Shown: positions 52,136 through 60,924 of the stretch, in pieces | Layout of the letters: each line of letters starts with the position of its first letter | Numbering within the stretch: the first letter of the stretch is position 1 | Assembly: GCA_963782885.1 (NCBI GenBank) | Contig: CAWALL010000006.1 | Coordinates: 1 to 64,000, forward strand | From: DATAOG01 sp963782885 | GTDB lineage: Bacteria > Pseudomonadota > Alphaproteobacteria > Geminicoccales > Geminicoccaceae | DNA: 64,000 nucleotides | Direction: 5' to 3' | Made by a program: the position numbers and the translations under genes | Notes under the pieces: model-generated | Database searches by the model: none | What the model saw: only the letters and a program-made list of their open reading frames with translations | Told to the model about the DNA's origin: nothing

Positions 52136-52573
52136 TCAGAAATCTGCGGCCCGACCCGCGAGGCCGCGGCTCTCGGCAAATCTGGCGCGCCCGGGCCCGC
52201 CCTTGCCCAACCGGCCGATCAGGTCGCGCTGCGAGACCAGGCCGACGAGCCGCTCGCGCCGGTCGAGGACGGGCAGCCGCTTGATGCGATGGGCGGCCAT
52301 GAGATCCTGGGCCTGATCGACCGTGTCGTCGACCGAGCAGGCGACGGCGTTCGCCGACATCGCTTCCCGCACCACGCTGTAGACCGGGTCCAGCCCCTCG
52401 GCGACGCCGCGCACCACGACGTCCCGATCGGTCAGCATGCCGATCAGCCGTTCGTCCTCGACCACCAGCAGGCAGCTGAGATCGTGGTCGCGCATCCTGC
52501 GCGCGGCGGTGGCCAGGGGAATGTTCGCGCCGACGGTCGCGACCTCACGCTTCATGATGTCTTTGACCAGCAC
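52136..52573 (-). CDS. Tandem CBS-domain protein
   Basis: The protein has 145 residues. GTG at 52573 follows TTGGAGAGAG. Two CBS motifs fill it: VKDIMKREVATVGANIPL with GMLTDRDVVVRGVAEG, and REAMSANAVACSVDDTVD with LVGLVSQRDLIGRLG. Such proteins bind adenosine nucleotides and regulate partners; stand-alone versions are common next to UspA genes. A short basic tail follows the second domain. Confidence 0.92.
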   Translation of the reverse strand: MLVKDIMKREVATVGANIPLATAARRMRDHDLSCLLVVEDERLIGMLTDRDVVVRGVAEGLDPVYSVVREAMSANAVACSVDDTVDQAQDLMAAHRIKRLPVLDRRERLVGLVSQRDLIGRLGKGGPGRARFAESRGLAGRAADF

Positions 52574-52748
52574 GGTCTCTCTCCAAAGGGACTGCGGCCG
52601 CGGTGGCGGCGCGTTCGCGCCGATCGTCGACCAGCATTCGCGCTATGGTTGCTCCCAGCATTGACCCAGGTCAAGTAATGGTTCCGCTGAAGCATCTCTC
52701 CCCAACCGTCAGAAGACTGGAATCGCCGGCAGCGAACGGAGGTGAGCG

Positions 52749-52830
52749 ATGGTCATCAGCTCGGATTCTGGTGACTCTCGATGGTTCCGATCACGCGCCG
52801 AAACCGCTCGATCTCGCCTGCGCACGTCCA
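52749..52830 (+). pseudogene. 5' fragment of a second UspA-family gene
   Basis: GGAGGTGAGCG precedes ATG 52749. After a frameshift in the first few codons the frame reads SARILVTLDGSDHAPKPLDL then AC, the conserved UspA opening (ILV..DGS....KALDLA). Similarity stops near 52830. From there to 53294 no gene can be supported on either strand. Confidence 0.5.
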
Positions 52831-53294
52831 GCCGGTCGGGCGCCGAGCAAGCCCGCTTCCAGGGACGGCATCGCTGCTGCGCTCGTCATCGTCGCTGATT
52901 GTACGCGGGTACCATGGGCTATGGGTGCGATGACGATAAGCGCGAGCGGACTGCTCGCGATCGGCGGATCGATTTCGATTTCGCGGCAAGGGTGCCCGAC
53001 GCAGAATTGATCGAAGATGAGGATCGACGTCGAGACTACGGCGGAAAACCGTTGCTCGTGACCGGTCCGGTCGACAGCCGTCTCTTGACCGGTAGTCCAA
53101 GCCTGGCGAAGCGCTCACCGCCGCATCGTACGGCCGGGCGAGCCAGCCGGAGAGACCGCCGTGCCTGCGATCGCCTGCGCGGCGTGTCCAGACCGGCCGC
53201 GTCGACTGCTCAAGGTCGACGCAACCGCCGACCCGGACATCGCGCGCCAGACTGCCGAGGTTTGCGAAACCGCCCCGGAGTCGACCGGAGAAGA
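52831..53294. other. Intergenic interval, no supported gene
   Basis: The region lies between the UspA fragment and the 3' end of the DAHP synthase gene. It may contain decayed sequence from the rest of the UspA gene, but no motif survives. Confidence 0.35.
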
Positions 53295-54668
53295 CTACTG
53301 CGCCGCGACCCGGAGCGCCTGGCGTTCGTCCTTGAGCGCCTCGGCGATCAGGAACGCGAGGTCCAGGCTCTGGGACGCGTTGAGGCGCGGGTCGCAGTGG
53401 GTGTGGTAGCGGTCCGAGAGGCCGTCGTCGGTGATCGCCTGGGCACCGCCCGTGCACTCTGTCACCTCGCGCCCGGTCATCTCGATGTGAACGCCGCCGG
53501 CGTGGGTGCCCTCGGCCTTGTGGACCGCGAAGAAGCTGCGGACTTCGGCCAGGATGCGATCGAACGGCCGGGTCTTGTAGCCACTCGCCGAGGTGATCGT
53601 GTTGCCGTGCATCGGATCGCAGGCCCAGACCACGTGCCGGCCTGCGCGCTGGATCGCGCGCACCAGCGCCGGCAGGCGGCGCTCGACCTTGTCGTGGCCC
53701 ATACGCACGATCACCGTGAGCCGGCCCGGCTCGTTGCCCGGATCGAGGATCTCGGCCAGCGTCAGCAGCTCGTCCGCGGTCATGTTCGGCCCGGCCTTGA
53801 GGCCGATCGGGTTGGCGATACCGCGGCAGAACTCGACATGGGCACCGTCCGGCTGGCGCGTGCGCTCGCCGACCCAGACCAGGTGCGCCGAGGTGTCGTA
53901 CCAGAGGCCGGAGGTCGAATCGACCCGGGTCATTGCCTGCTCGAAGCCCAGCAGCAGCGCCTCGTGCGAGGTGTAGAGCGTGGTCCGCTTGATCTCGGGC
54001 GCGCTCGCCTCGGTGACCCCGCAGGCCTCCATGAAGGCGACCGCCTCGCTGATCCGGTCGGCGAGGTCGCGATAGCGCCGGCCCTCGGGCGAGCGGTCGA
54101 CGAAGCCCAGCATCCAGCTGTGCACGCGGGTCAGCGCCGCGTAGCCGCCGTCGGTGAACGCGCGCAGCAGGTTGAGCGTCGCGGCGGCCTGGGCGTAGGC
54201 CTGGATCTGGCGCGCGGGGTCGGGCACGCGCGCGCTCTCCTCGAACTCGAGCGCGTTGACGATGTCGCCGCGGTAGCTCGGCAGCTCCACGTCGCCCTGG
54301 CGCTCGGTCGGCGCCGAGCGCGGCTTCGCGAATTGACCGGCCATGCGCCCGACCTTGACCACCGGCATCGCGGCGCCATAGGTCAGCACGACCGCCATCT
54401 GCAGGAACACGCGCAGCGTGTCGCGGATGTTGTCGGGATGAAACTCGGCGAAGGATTCGGCGCAGTCGCCGCCCTGGAGCAGGAACGCCCGGCCGGCCGA
54501 GACCTCGGCCAGCTGCGCCTTGAGGTTGCGCGCCTCGCCCGCGAACACGAGCGGCGGATAGCGGCCAAGCTGCGCCTCGACCTTGGCCAGCGCCTCGGCG
54601 TCGGGGTACTCGGGCAGCTGCCGGGCGGGCTTGGCGCGCCAGCTCGACGGTGTCCAGGTCTGCGCCAT
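53295..54668 (-). CDS. aroG: Class II 3-deoxy-D-arabino-heptulosonate 7-phosphate synthase
   Basis: The protein has 457 residues from ATG 54668 (AAGGGG upstream). It begins WTPSSWRAKPARQLPEYPD, the typical class II opening. Active-site and metal-binding stretches include FLLQGGDCAESFAEF, VKVGRMAGQFAKPRSAP, NPIGLKAGP, WACDPMHGNT and GGVHIEMTG. It makes the first intermediate of the shikimate pathway from PEP and erythrose 4-phosphate. The class II type, unrelated in sequence to E. coli AroFGH, is usual in alphaproteobacteria. It lies 30 bp downstream of gor. Confidence 0.95.
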   Translation of the reverse strand: MAQTWTPSSWRAKPARQLPEYPDAEALAKVEAQLGRYPPLVFAGEARNLKAQLAEVSAGRAFLLQGGDCAESFAEFHPDNIRDTLRVFLQMAVVLTYGAAMPVVKVGRMAGQFAKPRSAPTERQGDVELPSYRGDIVNALEFEESARVPDPARQIQAYAQAAATLNLLRAFTDGGYAALTRVHSWMLGFVDRSPEGRRYRDLADRISEAVAFMEACGVTEASAPEIKRTTLYTSHEALLLGFEQAMTRVDSTSGLWYDTSAHLVWVGERTRQPDGAHVEFCRGIANPIGLKAGPNMTADELLTLAEILDPGNEPGRLTVIVRMGHDKVERRLPALVRAIQRAGRHVVWACDPMHGNTITSASGYKTRPFDRILAEVRSFFAVHKAEGTHAGGVHIEMTGREVTECTGGAQAITDDGLSDRYHTHCDPRLNASQSLDLAFLIAEALKDERQALRVAAQ

Positions 54669-54698
54669 GACGGCGTCCCCTTCAGGGTGCGGCACGGC

Positions 54699-56078
54699 TC
54701 ACACCGTCGCCTGATACATGGTCACGAACTCCTCCGCCGCACTCGGGTGCAGGCCGACGGTCGCGTCGAACTGCGCCTTGGTGGCGCCGGCGGTCAGCGC
54801 GACTGCGAGCCCCTGGATGATCTCGGCCGCATCCTCGCCGACCATGTGGCAGCCGAGCACGCGATCGCTCGCAGCGTCGACCACCAGTTTCATCATGGTC
54901 CGAACCGGCGCGCCGGTCAAAGTGTGCAGGAGCGGCCGAAAGCTGGTCTTGAAGACCGCGACCTCGTGGCCGCCCGCGCGCGCCTGGGTCTCGCTCAGGC
55001 CGACCGAGGCGACCTCGGGGATGCCGAACACCGCGGTCGGCACCTGCTCGTAGTTCACGACGTGCGGGTTGGCATTGAACAAGGTCTCGGCGATCACGCG
55101 GCCTTCGGCGACCGCGACCGGGGTCAGGTCGAACTGCGCCGGGTCGATGCCGCAGGCGGCATGGTCGCTGCAGTCGCCGATCGCATAGATGCTGGGCAGG
55201 TTGCTCCGATAGGCGGTGTCCACGGCGATCGCGCCGGTCTCGGTCATCGCGACGCCGAGCTGCTCGAGGCCGAGCCCCTTGGTATTGGGGATCGGCACCC
55301 GGCCGGTGGCATAGAGGACCGCATCGGTCGGGATCGGTCCCGCGGCGGTCAGCACGACCAGCCGCCCGCCCGCCTGCTCGACGTGGTGGACCGGCGTGCT
55401 GCCGCGGATGTCGAGGCCACGCGCCCGCATCTGCTCGGTCAGGAACTGCCGGACGTCGACGTCGAGCCAGCGCAGCGGCTGCTCGCGGCGGATCAGCAGC
55501 GAGGTCTCTACGCCCAGCGCGTGGAAGATGCAGGCCAGCTCGACCGCGACGTAGCCGCCGCCGATCACGACCAGACGCCCGGGCCGCTCGCGCAGGTTCT
55601 CGAGCGCGTCGTCGGAGGTGATCGCGTGCTCGATGCCGCCCTGGTCGGGCAGGCTGGGCTTGCCGCCGACCGCGATCACGATGCGCTCGGCGCGGTGGGT
55701 CTCGCCGCCGACCTCGACCTCGTGGCTGCCGGTGACCCGGCCCCAGTCCGTGAACAGCTGGACGCCCGCCCTCGCCAGCATGTCGATGTAGACGCCGTTC
55801 AGGCGCGCGATCTCGCGGTCGCGGGCATCGATCAGCGCGCTCCACTCGAGCCGCGGCGGATCGAGCCGCCAGCCGTAGCCCCGGGCGGCCTCGAAATGGT
55901 CCGGGAAGACCGCGCCGTAGCGCATCAGCTTCTTCGGGATGCAGCCGCGGATCACGCAGGTGCCGCCGACCCGCCCGGGCTCGCAGAGCGCCACCCGCGC
56001 GCCATAGGCCGCGGCCCGGCGCGCGCAGGCGACGCCGCCCGAGCCGCCACCGATCACGAACAGGTCGAAATCCGCCAA
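54699..56078 (-). CDS. gor: Glutathione-disulfide reductase
   Basis: The protein has 459 residues. The FAD motif is VIGGGSGGVACARRAA, the redox-active disulfide is GGTCVIRGCIPKKLM (Cys41, Cys46), the NADPH motif is LVVIGGGYVAVELACIFHAL, and the dimer-interface histidine lies in VGLHPSAAEEFVTMY. The second FAD motif is IYAIGDC. All catalytic residues are present. Upstream (56079-56174) is short and has no clear promoter. Confidence 0.95.
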   Translation of the reverse strand: MADFDLFVIGGGSGGVACARRAAAYGARVALCEPGRVGGTCVIRGCIPKKLMRYGAVFPDHFEAARGYGWRLDPPRLEWSALIDARDREIARLNGVYIDMLARAGVQLFTDWGRVTGSHEVEVGGETHRAERIVIAVGGKPSLPDQGGIEHAITSDDALENLRERPGRLVVIGGGYVAVELACIFHALGVETSLLIRREQPLRWLDVDVRQFLTEQMRARGLDIRGSTPVHHVEQAGGRLVVLTAAGPIPTDAVLYATGRVPIPNTKGLGLEQLGVAMTETGAIAVDTAYRSNLPSIYAIGDCSDHAACGIDPAQFDLTPVAVAEGRVIAETLFNANPHVVNYEQVPTAVFGIPEVASVGLSETQARAGGHEVAVFKTSFRPLLHTLTGAPVRTMMKLVVDAASDRVLGCHMVGEDAAEIIQGLAVALTAGATKAQFDATVGLHPSAAEEFVTMYQATV

Positions 56079-56174
56079 TTTTCCCTCACACCGCGCGGGC
56101 GATAAGGCGCCGCCGCGGACTTAGCCCGGGATTGGCCGCAGTTCAACGGCCCGCAGACGGGCGCTGGATGCCGA

Positions 56175-56456
56175 TCAGAGAATCGGCTTCAGCCCGACCT
56201 GCTGCAGCGCCTGCCGGATCTGGTCCATGCCGGCGTCGTAATTGTGGCCGTTGCAGGCCTGATCGCCCTGCTTGGCGAGGTCGGCCGCCGACTTCTTGGC
56301 GGCGTCGTCGGCCTTGGCGGTCTTCAGCAAATCGCCGAACTGCTGCGCCAGCGTCTGGCAATGTACCGCCTTTTCGATATCGACCTCCTGCGCCTGCGCC
56401 AGCGCCGGGACGGCCGCGCCGGCCGCCAACGCGCACACAAAAACCCATCTGATCAT
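56175..56456 (-). CDS. Small secreted helical protein of unknown function
   Basis: The protein has 93 residues with a signal peptide (about 1-22, ending ALAQAQ). The mature part is helical and has two cysteines (AVHCQTLAQQF and DQACNGHNYD) that could form one disulfide. The tail NYDAGMDQIRQALQQVGLKP resembles short periplasmic proteins found in alphaproteobacteria without known role. A fair ribosome site (GGGGAGGCGATC) precedes ATG. Confidence 0.7.
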   Translation of the reverse strand: MIRWVFVCALAAGAAVPALAQAQEVDIEKAVHCQTLAQQFGDLLKTAKADDAAKKSAADLAKQGDQACNGHNYDAGMDQIRQALQQVGLKPIL

Positions 56457-56782
56457 AGATCGCCTCCCCGAGTCCGCGGTTGCCAGCCCCGAGTTTGCAG
56501 CACCGCCCCAGCCGGCGCAAGGGCGGTGGCGACAGTCCGCAGAATCACACCCCGCGCGCCCTCGCTGAATTGTCCTCAGGGCATACGTGAGTGCGAGAAT
56601 TTTTGACCTCGATTTGAGGAAATCAATTTTCCAATTGTCCTTAAGACAGATTCCATTGACATACCGGTCCGGGAAACGATCGTTTTACTTAAACTCGACT
56701 ATCCTGACCGCGCCGGTTCAGAAGCGGCGCCGTGGCGGCGCAGCTCCTGCCGGGTGGCCCACCCCGGCCGGTCGATTGGCTG

Positions 56783-57250
56783 ATGACCTCATTATGCAGG
56801 CGCCTGGCGCTCACGATCCTGTTCTGCTGGTTCTGCCACGGCGGGACCGCGGCGGCCGCCGACGGCCGCGAAGAGGCGACCCGCTGCCTGGCGCTCGCCA
56901 TGTACTGGGAAGCCAAGGCGGAGGGCGCCGCGGGCATGCGCGCGGTCGGCCAGGTGGTCCTCAATCGGGTCGCCCATCCCAAGTTTCCGGGCACCGTCTG
57001 TGGCGTGGTCCGGCAGGGCGGCGAGCAACCGCCTTGCCAGTTCTCCTGGTGGTGCGACGGCAAGAGCGACCAGCCGACCGAGGCGCAGTCCTGGGCGCTG
57101 GCGCAACGCCTGGCCCGCGGTCTGCTCGCGGACCGGCCCAAGGACCCGACCCGCGGCGCGCTGTTCTTCCACAGCACCCGGATTTCGACGCCCTGGGTGC
57201 TGCCGCGCCAGCGCACGGCGCAGATCGGAAGCCACATCTTCTATCGCTGA
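56783..57250 (+). CDS. SleB/CwlJ-type cell-wall hydrolase
   Basis: The protein has 155 residues from ATG 56783, which begins a signal peptide (MTSLCRRLALTILFCWFC, then HGGTAAAA). GTG 56732 is an alternative upstream start without advantage. The Hydrolase_2 domain is clear: CLALAMYWEAKAEGAAGMRA with the catalytic Glu, VGQVVLNRVAHPKFPGTVCG and CQFSWWCDGKSD. These enzymes cleave peptidoglycan. The 56580-56720 stretch before it is markedly AT-rich with short inverted repeats (CCTCGATTTGAGG) and probably holds its promoter. Confidence 0.88.
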   Translation: MTSLCRRLALTILFCWFCHGGTAAAADGREEATRCLALAMYWEAKAEGAAGMRAVGQVVLNRVAHPKFPGTVCGVVRQGGEQPPCQFSWWCDGKSDQPTEAQSWALAQRLARGLLADRPKDPTRGALFFHSTRISTPWVLPRQRTAQIGSHIFYR

Positions 57251-57443
57251 CCGGCAGGCCGAGGGCGCGGGCTGGTCCGAACGCCGGTCGCGGAATAAGC
57301 TGTCGCCGCGCCGCGTCGAGATTGAGAGCCAACCCTTCAGGAGCTTCGGACCATGCGCGCATCTGCCGTCGTCCCGTCCGCCGCGCCCGCCGCCCGCGGG
57401 GCGCAAGCCTGACCCGGGCGGCGCGGAAAGCCGGCACCAGACG

Positions 57444-57971
57444 ATGGCGGGTTCGAGCCCGGACCCCCGCTTTGCCGCCCGGGTCGTCGCGCACGTCCCG
57501 CGCCTGCGCCGCTATGCCACCGCCTGGCTGCACAACGTCGCCGATGCCGACGACCTGGTCCAGGACTGCGTCGAGCGGGCGCTCCGTCAGCAGGCCACGC
57601 TGCAGCATCCCGAGCGCCTGGGCGGCTGGCTGTTCGCGATCCTGCACAACCTGCACCTCAGCAACCTGCGGCGCGCGCGGCGCCGCGGGACCACGATCGG
57701 GCTCGACGCGCTCGCTGACGACCTGGCGCTCAGCGCGCCGCCCGAGGACCGCAATCAGATCCGGGATTTCGCGCGCGCCATGGCGTCGTTGTCCGAGGAT
57801 CACCGGCAGGTCCTGCTGCTGGTCAGCCTCGAGGGCCTGAGCTATCGCGAGATCGCGGAGCTGCTCGACGTGCCGATCGGCACGGTGATGTCGCGCCTCG
57901 CGCGCGCCCGTGAGCGCTTGCGGATCGCGCTCGAAGGCGGCGACGACCAGATCCTCAGGAGGGTGCCGTGA
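57444..57971 (+). CDS. RNA polymerase ECF-type sigma factor
   Basis: The protein has 175 residues from ATG 57444. Region 2 is LRRYATAWLHNVADADDLVQ then DCVERAL, followed by LGGWLFAILHNLHLSNLRRA. Region 4 is LSEDHRQVLLLVSLEGLSYR, EIAELLDVPIGTVMSRLARA. This matches the ECF group with two domains only. It overlaps the downstream anti-sigma gene by four bases (GTGA), the usual arrangement. The interval 57251-57443 has no gene. Confidence 0.93.
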   Translation: MAGSSPDPRFAARVVAHVPRLRRYATAWLHNVADADDLVQDCVERALRQQATLQHPERLGGWLFAILHNLHLSNLRRARRRGTTIGLDALADDLALSAPPEDRNQIRDFARAMASLSEDHRQVLLLVSLEGLSYREIAELLDVPIGTVMSRLARARERLRIALEGGDDQILRRVP

Positions 57972-58753
57972 CCGGCGAGGGCGACTGGATCAGCGAGGCC
58001 GAGCTGCACGCCCATCTCGACGGCGAGCTCGAGGCCGAGCGCTGCGCCGCGGTCCAGGCCTTCCTCGCCAGCCATCCCGAGGAGGCGGCGCGCGCCCGCA
58101 GCTACCAGCGCCAGGCCGCCCAGATCGCCCGGGTCTACGGCCCGCTGCTGGACCGTCCGGTGCCGGCGCCGGTCGCGGCCGGTCCCGGCGTCGCCCCGGC
58201 CCGCCGCCGCCACGGCTGGCGCTGGTTCGCGGCCAGCGCGGCCGCGGCGCTGGCCCTGCTCGCCACCGGCGCCGGCTCGGGCTGGTGGCTGCACGACCAG
58301 CTGCGACCGATCAGCGCGCAGGCCCAGAGCTTCGTCGCCGACGCGATCGACGCCCATCTGGTCTACGCGGTCGAGGTCCGTCACCCGGTCGAGGTCGGCG
58401 CCAGCCAGGAGGCGCACCTGGTCACCTGGCTGTCGCATCGCCTCGACCGGTCATTGACCGCGCCCGACCTCGGCCCCCAGGGCTTCGCGCTGATCGGCGG
58501 CCGGCTGCTGCCGGCGAGCACCGGCGCCGCGGCAGCCCAGTTCATGTACCAAGACCCGAGCGGGCGCCGCCTGACCCTGTATTGCCGGGCGACCAGCGAG
58601 CCCGGCGAGACGTCGTTCCGGATCGCCCACCGCGGCAAGCTGACCGCGCTCTATTGGCGCGAGGACGGCACCGCCTGGGCGCTGCTCGGCGAGCTGCCGC
58701 AGGACGAGCTGCTGCGCCTCGGCCATCTGACCTACCAGGCGCTCAACTCCTGA
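57968..58753 (+). CDS. Membrane-anchored anti-sigma factor
   Basis: The protein has 261 residues from GTG 57968. The N-terminal cytoplasmic domain (AELHAHLDGELEAERCAAVQ, then AFLASHPEE) is a zinc-less anti-sigma domain of the FecR/RskA-like kind. One membrane segment (about 80-104) is followed by a periplasmic domain (PVEVGASQEAHLVTWLSHRL, ALIGGRLLPASTGAAAAQFM). It should hold the ECF factor at the membrane until an envelope signal releases it. Confidence 0.9.
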   Translation: MTGEGDWISEAELHAHLDGELEAERCAAVQAFLASHPEEAARARSYQRQAAQIARVYGPLLDRPVPAPVAAGPGVAPARRRHGWRWFAASAAAALALLATGAGSGWWLHDQLRPISAQAQSFVADAIDAHLVYAVEVRHPVEVGASQEAHLVTWLSHRLDRSLTAPDLGPQGFALIGGRLLPASTGAAAAQFMYQDPSGRRLTLYCRATSEPGETSFRIAHRGKLTALYWREDGTAWALLGELPQDELLRLGHLTYQALNS

Positions 58754-58837
58754 GCCCTTCGGCATGGGCTCCGACCGGCTGGAAATCGGCCGGTGGCCAT
58801 CCCATGACTCGATATACGGGCTTTCGGAGAGGACCTC

Positions 58838-59272
58838 ATGTCGCTCATGCGCGCCGCGCTGGTCGCCGGCTGGACCCTGCTCCTGGCGCCCGCCAGCCTG
58901 GCCGGGGGCATCGAGTCCCGGGAGCAGGCACTCGATCGCCAGGGCGTTCCTGCTTTTGGCGACACCCAGCACGTGGGCCATCCTTCTCTTCACGGTTTCG
59001 TGTCGGAGAAGCGGGTCATCGAGAACCGGCTCGACACCACCGAGAGCCGCGTGCTGCGGCGCTCCGAGCGGCCGCTCGAGCAGCAGCAGCTCAAGCGCGA
59101 CCTCGGCGCCATCGGGCGGAGCATCGATACGTTCAAGACCATGCACCCGAACGCGCGCGCCACCCCCTTGTTCGAGCGCCACCTCGACCGGCTGGAGCGG
59201 CCGGCGCGGATCCGCGAGCCGGGTCCCCCGACCCTGCTCGACCAGGCGCCGACCCTGCTCGAGCGGCGCTGA
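58838..59272 (+). CDS. Secreted helical protein of unknown function downstream of the ECF pair
   Basis: The protein has 144 residues with a signal peptide (about 1-23, ending SLAGG) and GAGAGGAC before ATG. The mature chain is charged, rich in Arg and Glu, with no Cys (RVIENRLDTTESRVLRRSER, LFERHLDRLERPAR) and is likely helical. I do not recognise a family. Its position 84 bp after the anti-sigma gene suggests it could be a target of the ECF factor. Confidence 0.65.
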   Translation: MSLMRAALVAGWTLLLAPASLAGGIESREQALDRQGVPAFGDTQHVGHPSLHGFVSEKRVIENRLDTTESRVLRRSERPLEQQQLKRDLGAIGRSIDTFKTMHPNARATPLFERHLDRLERPARIREPGPPTLLDQAPTLLERR

Positions 59273-59278
59273 CCGCCC

Positions 59279-60271
59279 TCAGGCCTCGGGCGCTATGTCG
59301 AGCACCAGGTTGCCGATCACGCCGCGCTCCATCGCCTCGTGCCCGGCGGCGGTCTCGGCGAGCGGCAGGCGCTTGGCGATGTAGTGGCGGAGCTCGCCCG
59401 CCTCGAGCCAGCGCGTGATGTCGCCGACCGCCTGCTGCTTGGCGGCTTCCGGCATCATGAACACCAGGACGAAGCGGATCGCGGCGCTCTTGTAGGCGAG
59501 CGCGTAGAACGGCACCTTCGGCTCCATGACCGCGTCCGAGGCGTAGCTCGCGATCACCCCGTTCGGCTTCAGGATCTCGAGGCTCTGGGGCAGGTTGCCG
59601 CCGAACTCGACCTCGACGATCCGGTCGACCCCGCCGCCGTCCGGCAGAGCGGCGATCCGCTGCACGACGTTCTCGGCCTTGTAGTTGAACACGTAGTCGG
59701 CGCCGGCGTCGGCCGCGATCTCGGATTTCTGGTCGTTGCTGACCGTGGTCAGGACACGCGCGCCGCCGAGCTTGGCGAACTGGATCGCATAAGACCCGAC
59801 CGCGCCGGCGCCGCCGGTCACCAGCACGGTCTGGCCCATGACCGGGCCGTCGGCGAACACCGCCCGGTGCGCGGTCAGCGCCGGGATGCCGAGGCAGGCG
59901 CCCTCGACGAAGCTGGTCCGATCGGGCAGATGCACCGCGCGCTCGGCCGGCACGGTCACGAACCCGGCGGCGGTGCCGCGCGGCCGCTGCCACTGCGCCT
60001 CGTAGACCCAGACCCGCTCGCCGACCCGCGCGGGCTCGACGCCCTCGCCCGCCGCCTCGATCACGCCGGCGCCGTCGAAGCCCGGGATCACCAGCGGGTC
60101 CTTGATCACCTGGCCGCGGGCGCCGCGCCGCCGCTTGACGTCGATCGGGTTGATCCCGGACGTCGACAGCCGGACCAGGACCTCGCCGGGCCCGGGCGCG
60201 GGCGTCTCCAGTTCGCCGTAGCGCAGCACGTCGGCTGCCTCACCATTGCGCTCGTACCACACCGCGTGCAT
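59279..60271 (-). CDS. Zinc-free medium-chain NADPH:quinone reductase-like enzyme
   Basis: The protein has 330 residues from ATG 60271 (GGAGGGC upstream). The GroES-like part has GEVLVRLSTSGINPIDVKRR and the Rossmann part VLVTGGAGAVGSYAIQFAKLGGARV. The zinc-binding Cys/His set of alcohol dehydrogenases is absent, as in quinone oxidoreductases. It would reduce quinones or activated alkenes with NADPH. It converges with the secreted-protein gene with six bases between stops. Confidence 0.9.
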   Translation of the reverse strand: MHAVWYERNGEAADVLRYGELETPAPGPGEVLVRLSTSGINPIDVKRRRGARGQVIKDPLVIPGFDGAGVIEAAGEGVEPARVGERVWVYEAQWQRPRGTAAGFVTVPAERAVHLPDRTSFVEGACLGIPALTAHRAVFADGPVMGQTVLVTGGAGAVGSYAIQFAKLGGARVLTTVSNDQKSEIAADAGADYVFNYKAENVVQRIAALPDGGGVDRIVEVEFGGNLPQSLEILKPNGVIASYASDAVMEPKVPFYALAYKSAAIRFVLVFMMPEAAKQQAVGDITRWLEAGELRHYIAKRLPLAETAAGHEAMERGVIGNLVLDIAPEA

Positions 60272-60474
60272 CGCTGCCCTCCGCCCGGACCGGCAGATCC
60301 GCCAGCCCACCGAGATCCACGGTATAGGGCGGATCCGGGCCGGTCACCAGGAGGACGGCAGCGGTCGAGCGTCGGGCCCGCGCGGCGCGCCGGCCGCGGT
60401 CTGATCCGATCGCTCGAGACGGTCGGAAGCGGGCGGCGCCTGGAGGGCGGCCGCACCGACCCGGCGGTTCGGGA

Positions 60475-60606
60475 TCAGACGGGCAGGACCGCCTTGAGCA
60501 TGAGACCCAGGGCGTGGCCGAGGCTCAAAAGCCCGCCGACCGAGCCCGAGAGCACCAGCGTGATCACGATCGCCGTACCGGCAACGGAGGCCAAGACATC
60601 ATCCAT
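60475..60606 (-). CDS. Possible 43-residue membrane protein
   Basis: From ATG 60606 the frame encodes MDDVLASVAGTAIVITLVLS then GSVGGLLSLGHALGLMLKAV, a single hydrophobic span with a small polar head. The ribosome site is weak and the frame also extends upstream without a better start. It may be a small membrane protein or chance; hydrophobicity and placement in otherwise empty DNA are the only support. Confidence 0.35.
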   Translation of the reverse strand: MDDVLASVAGTAIVITLVLSGSVGGLLSLGHALGLMLKAVLPV

Positions 60607-60924
60607 CGTCCGCACTCGCGGCAAGGGTCGCCCGATCTGGGTCTGTGACGGGCGTCGGCCGTCCCGAGCCATGCTCGCCCGGTCGCACCAGCCGATCGGC
60701 GCGATCTTAGCGAGCAAGTCTTATCGATGGGTTAAATTTCAAGTAACCGTTTATCTTCAGGAAATTTCCCAGTAAGATTTATTGATCTCATCAGTATTAT
60801 AAGGCCTGAAAACCCACGTGGACTTGCTCTGGTCAGAAAGCGGGGTTCGTCAAGGCACTGCACTCCGACCGGTAGCCCGCTCTGATCTTGCTCCTGTCAG
60901 TGCTGGCCGTGGGTACGGGCCGGG
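60607..60924. other. Intergenic interval with an AT-rich patch
   Basis: The stretch 60720-60815 is strikingly AT-rich for this chromosome and lies downstream of the GH3 gene and upstream of the small membrane frame. It could carry the promoter of the small frame, or be a remnant of inserted DNA. No gene or T-run terminator was found. Confidence 0.4.

Noticed and set aside
52899..56105. A plus-strand open frame of more than 1000 codons opposite the DAHP synthase and glutathione reductase genes
   Set aside because: It is the antisense shadow of two clearly identified genes in GC-rich DNA; it shows no family motifs and spans their intergenic gap.
57444..57480. tRNA-like T-loop sequence GGTTCGAGCCC
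   Set aside because: It lies within the first codons of the sigma-factor gene (MAGSSPDP) and no acceptor or anticodon stem can be formed around it.
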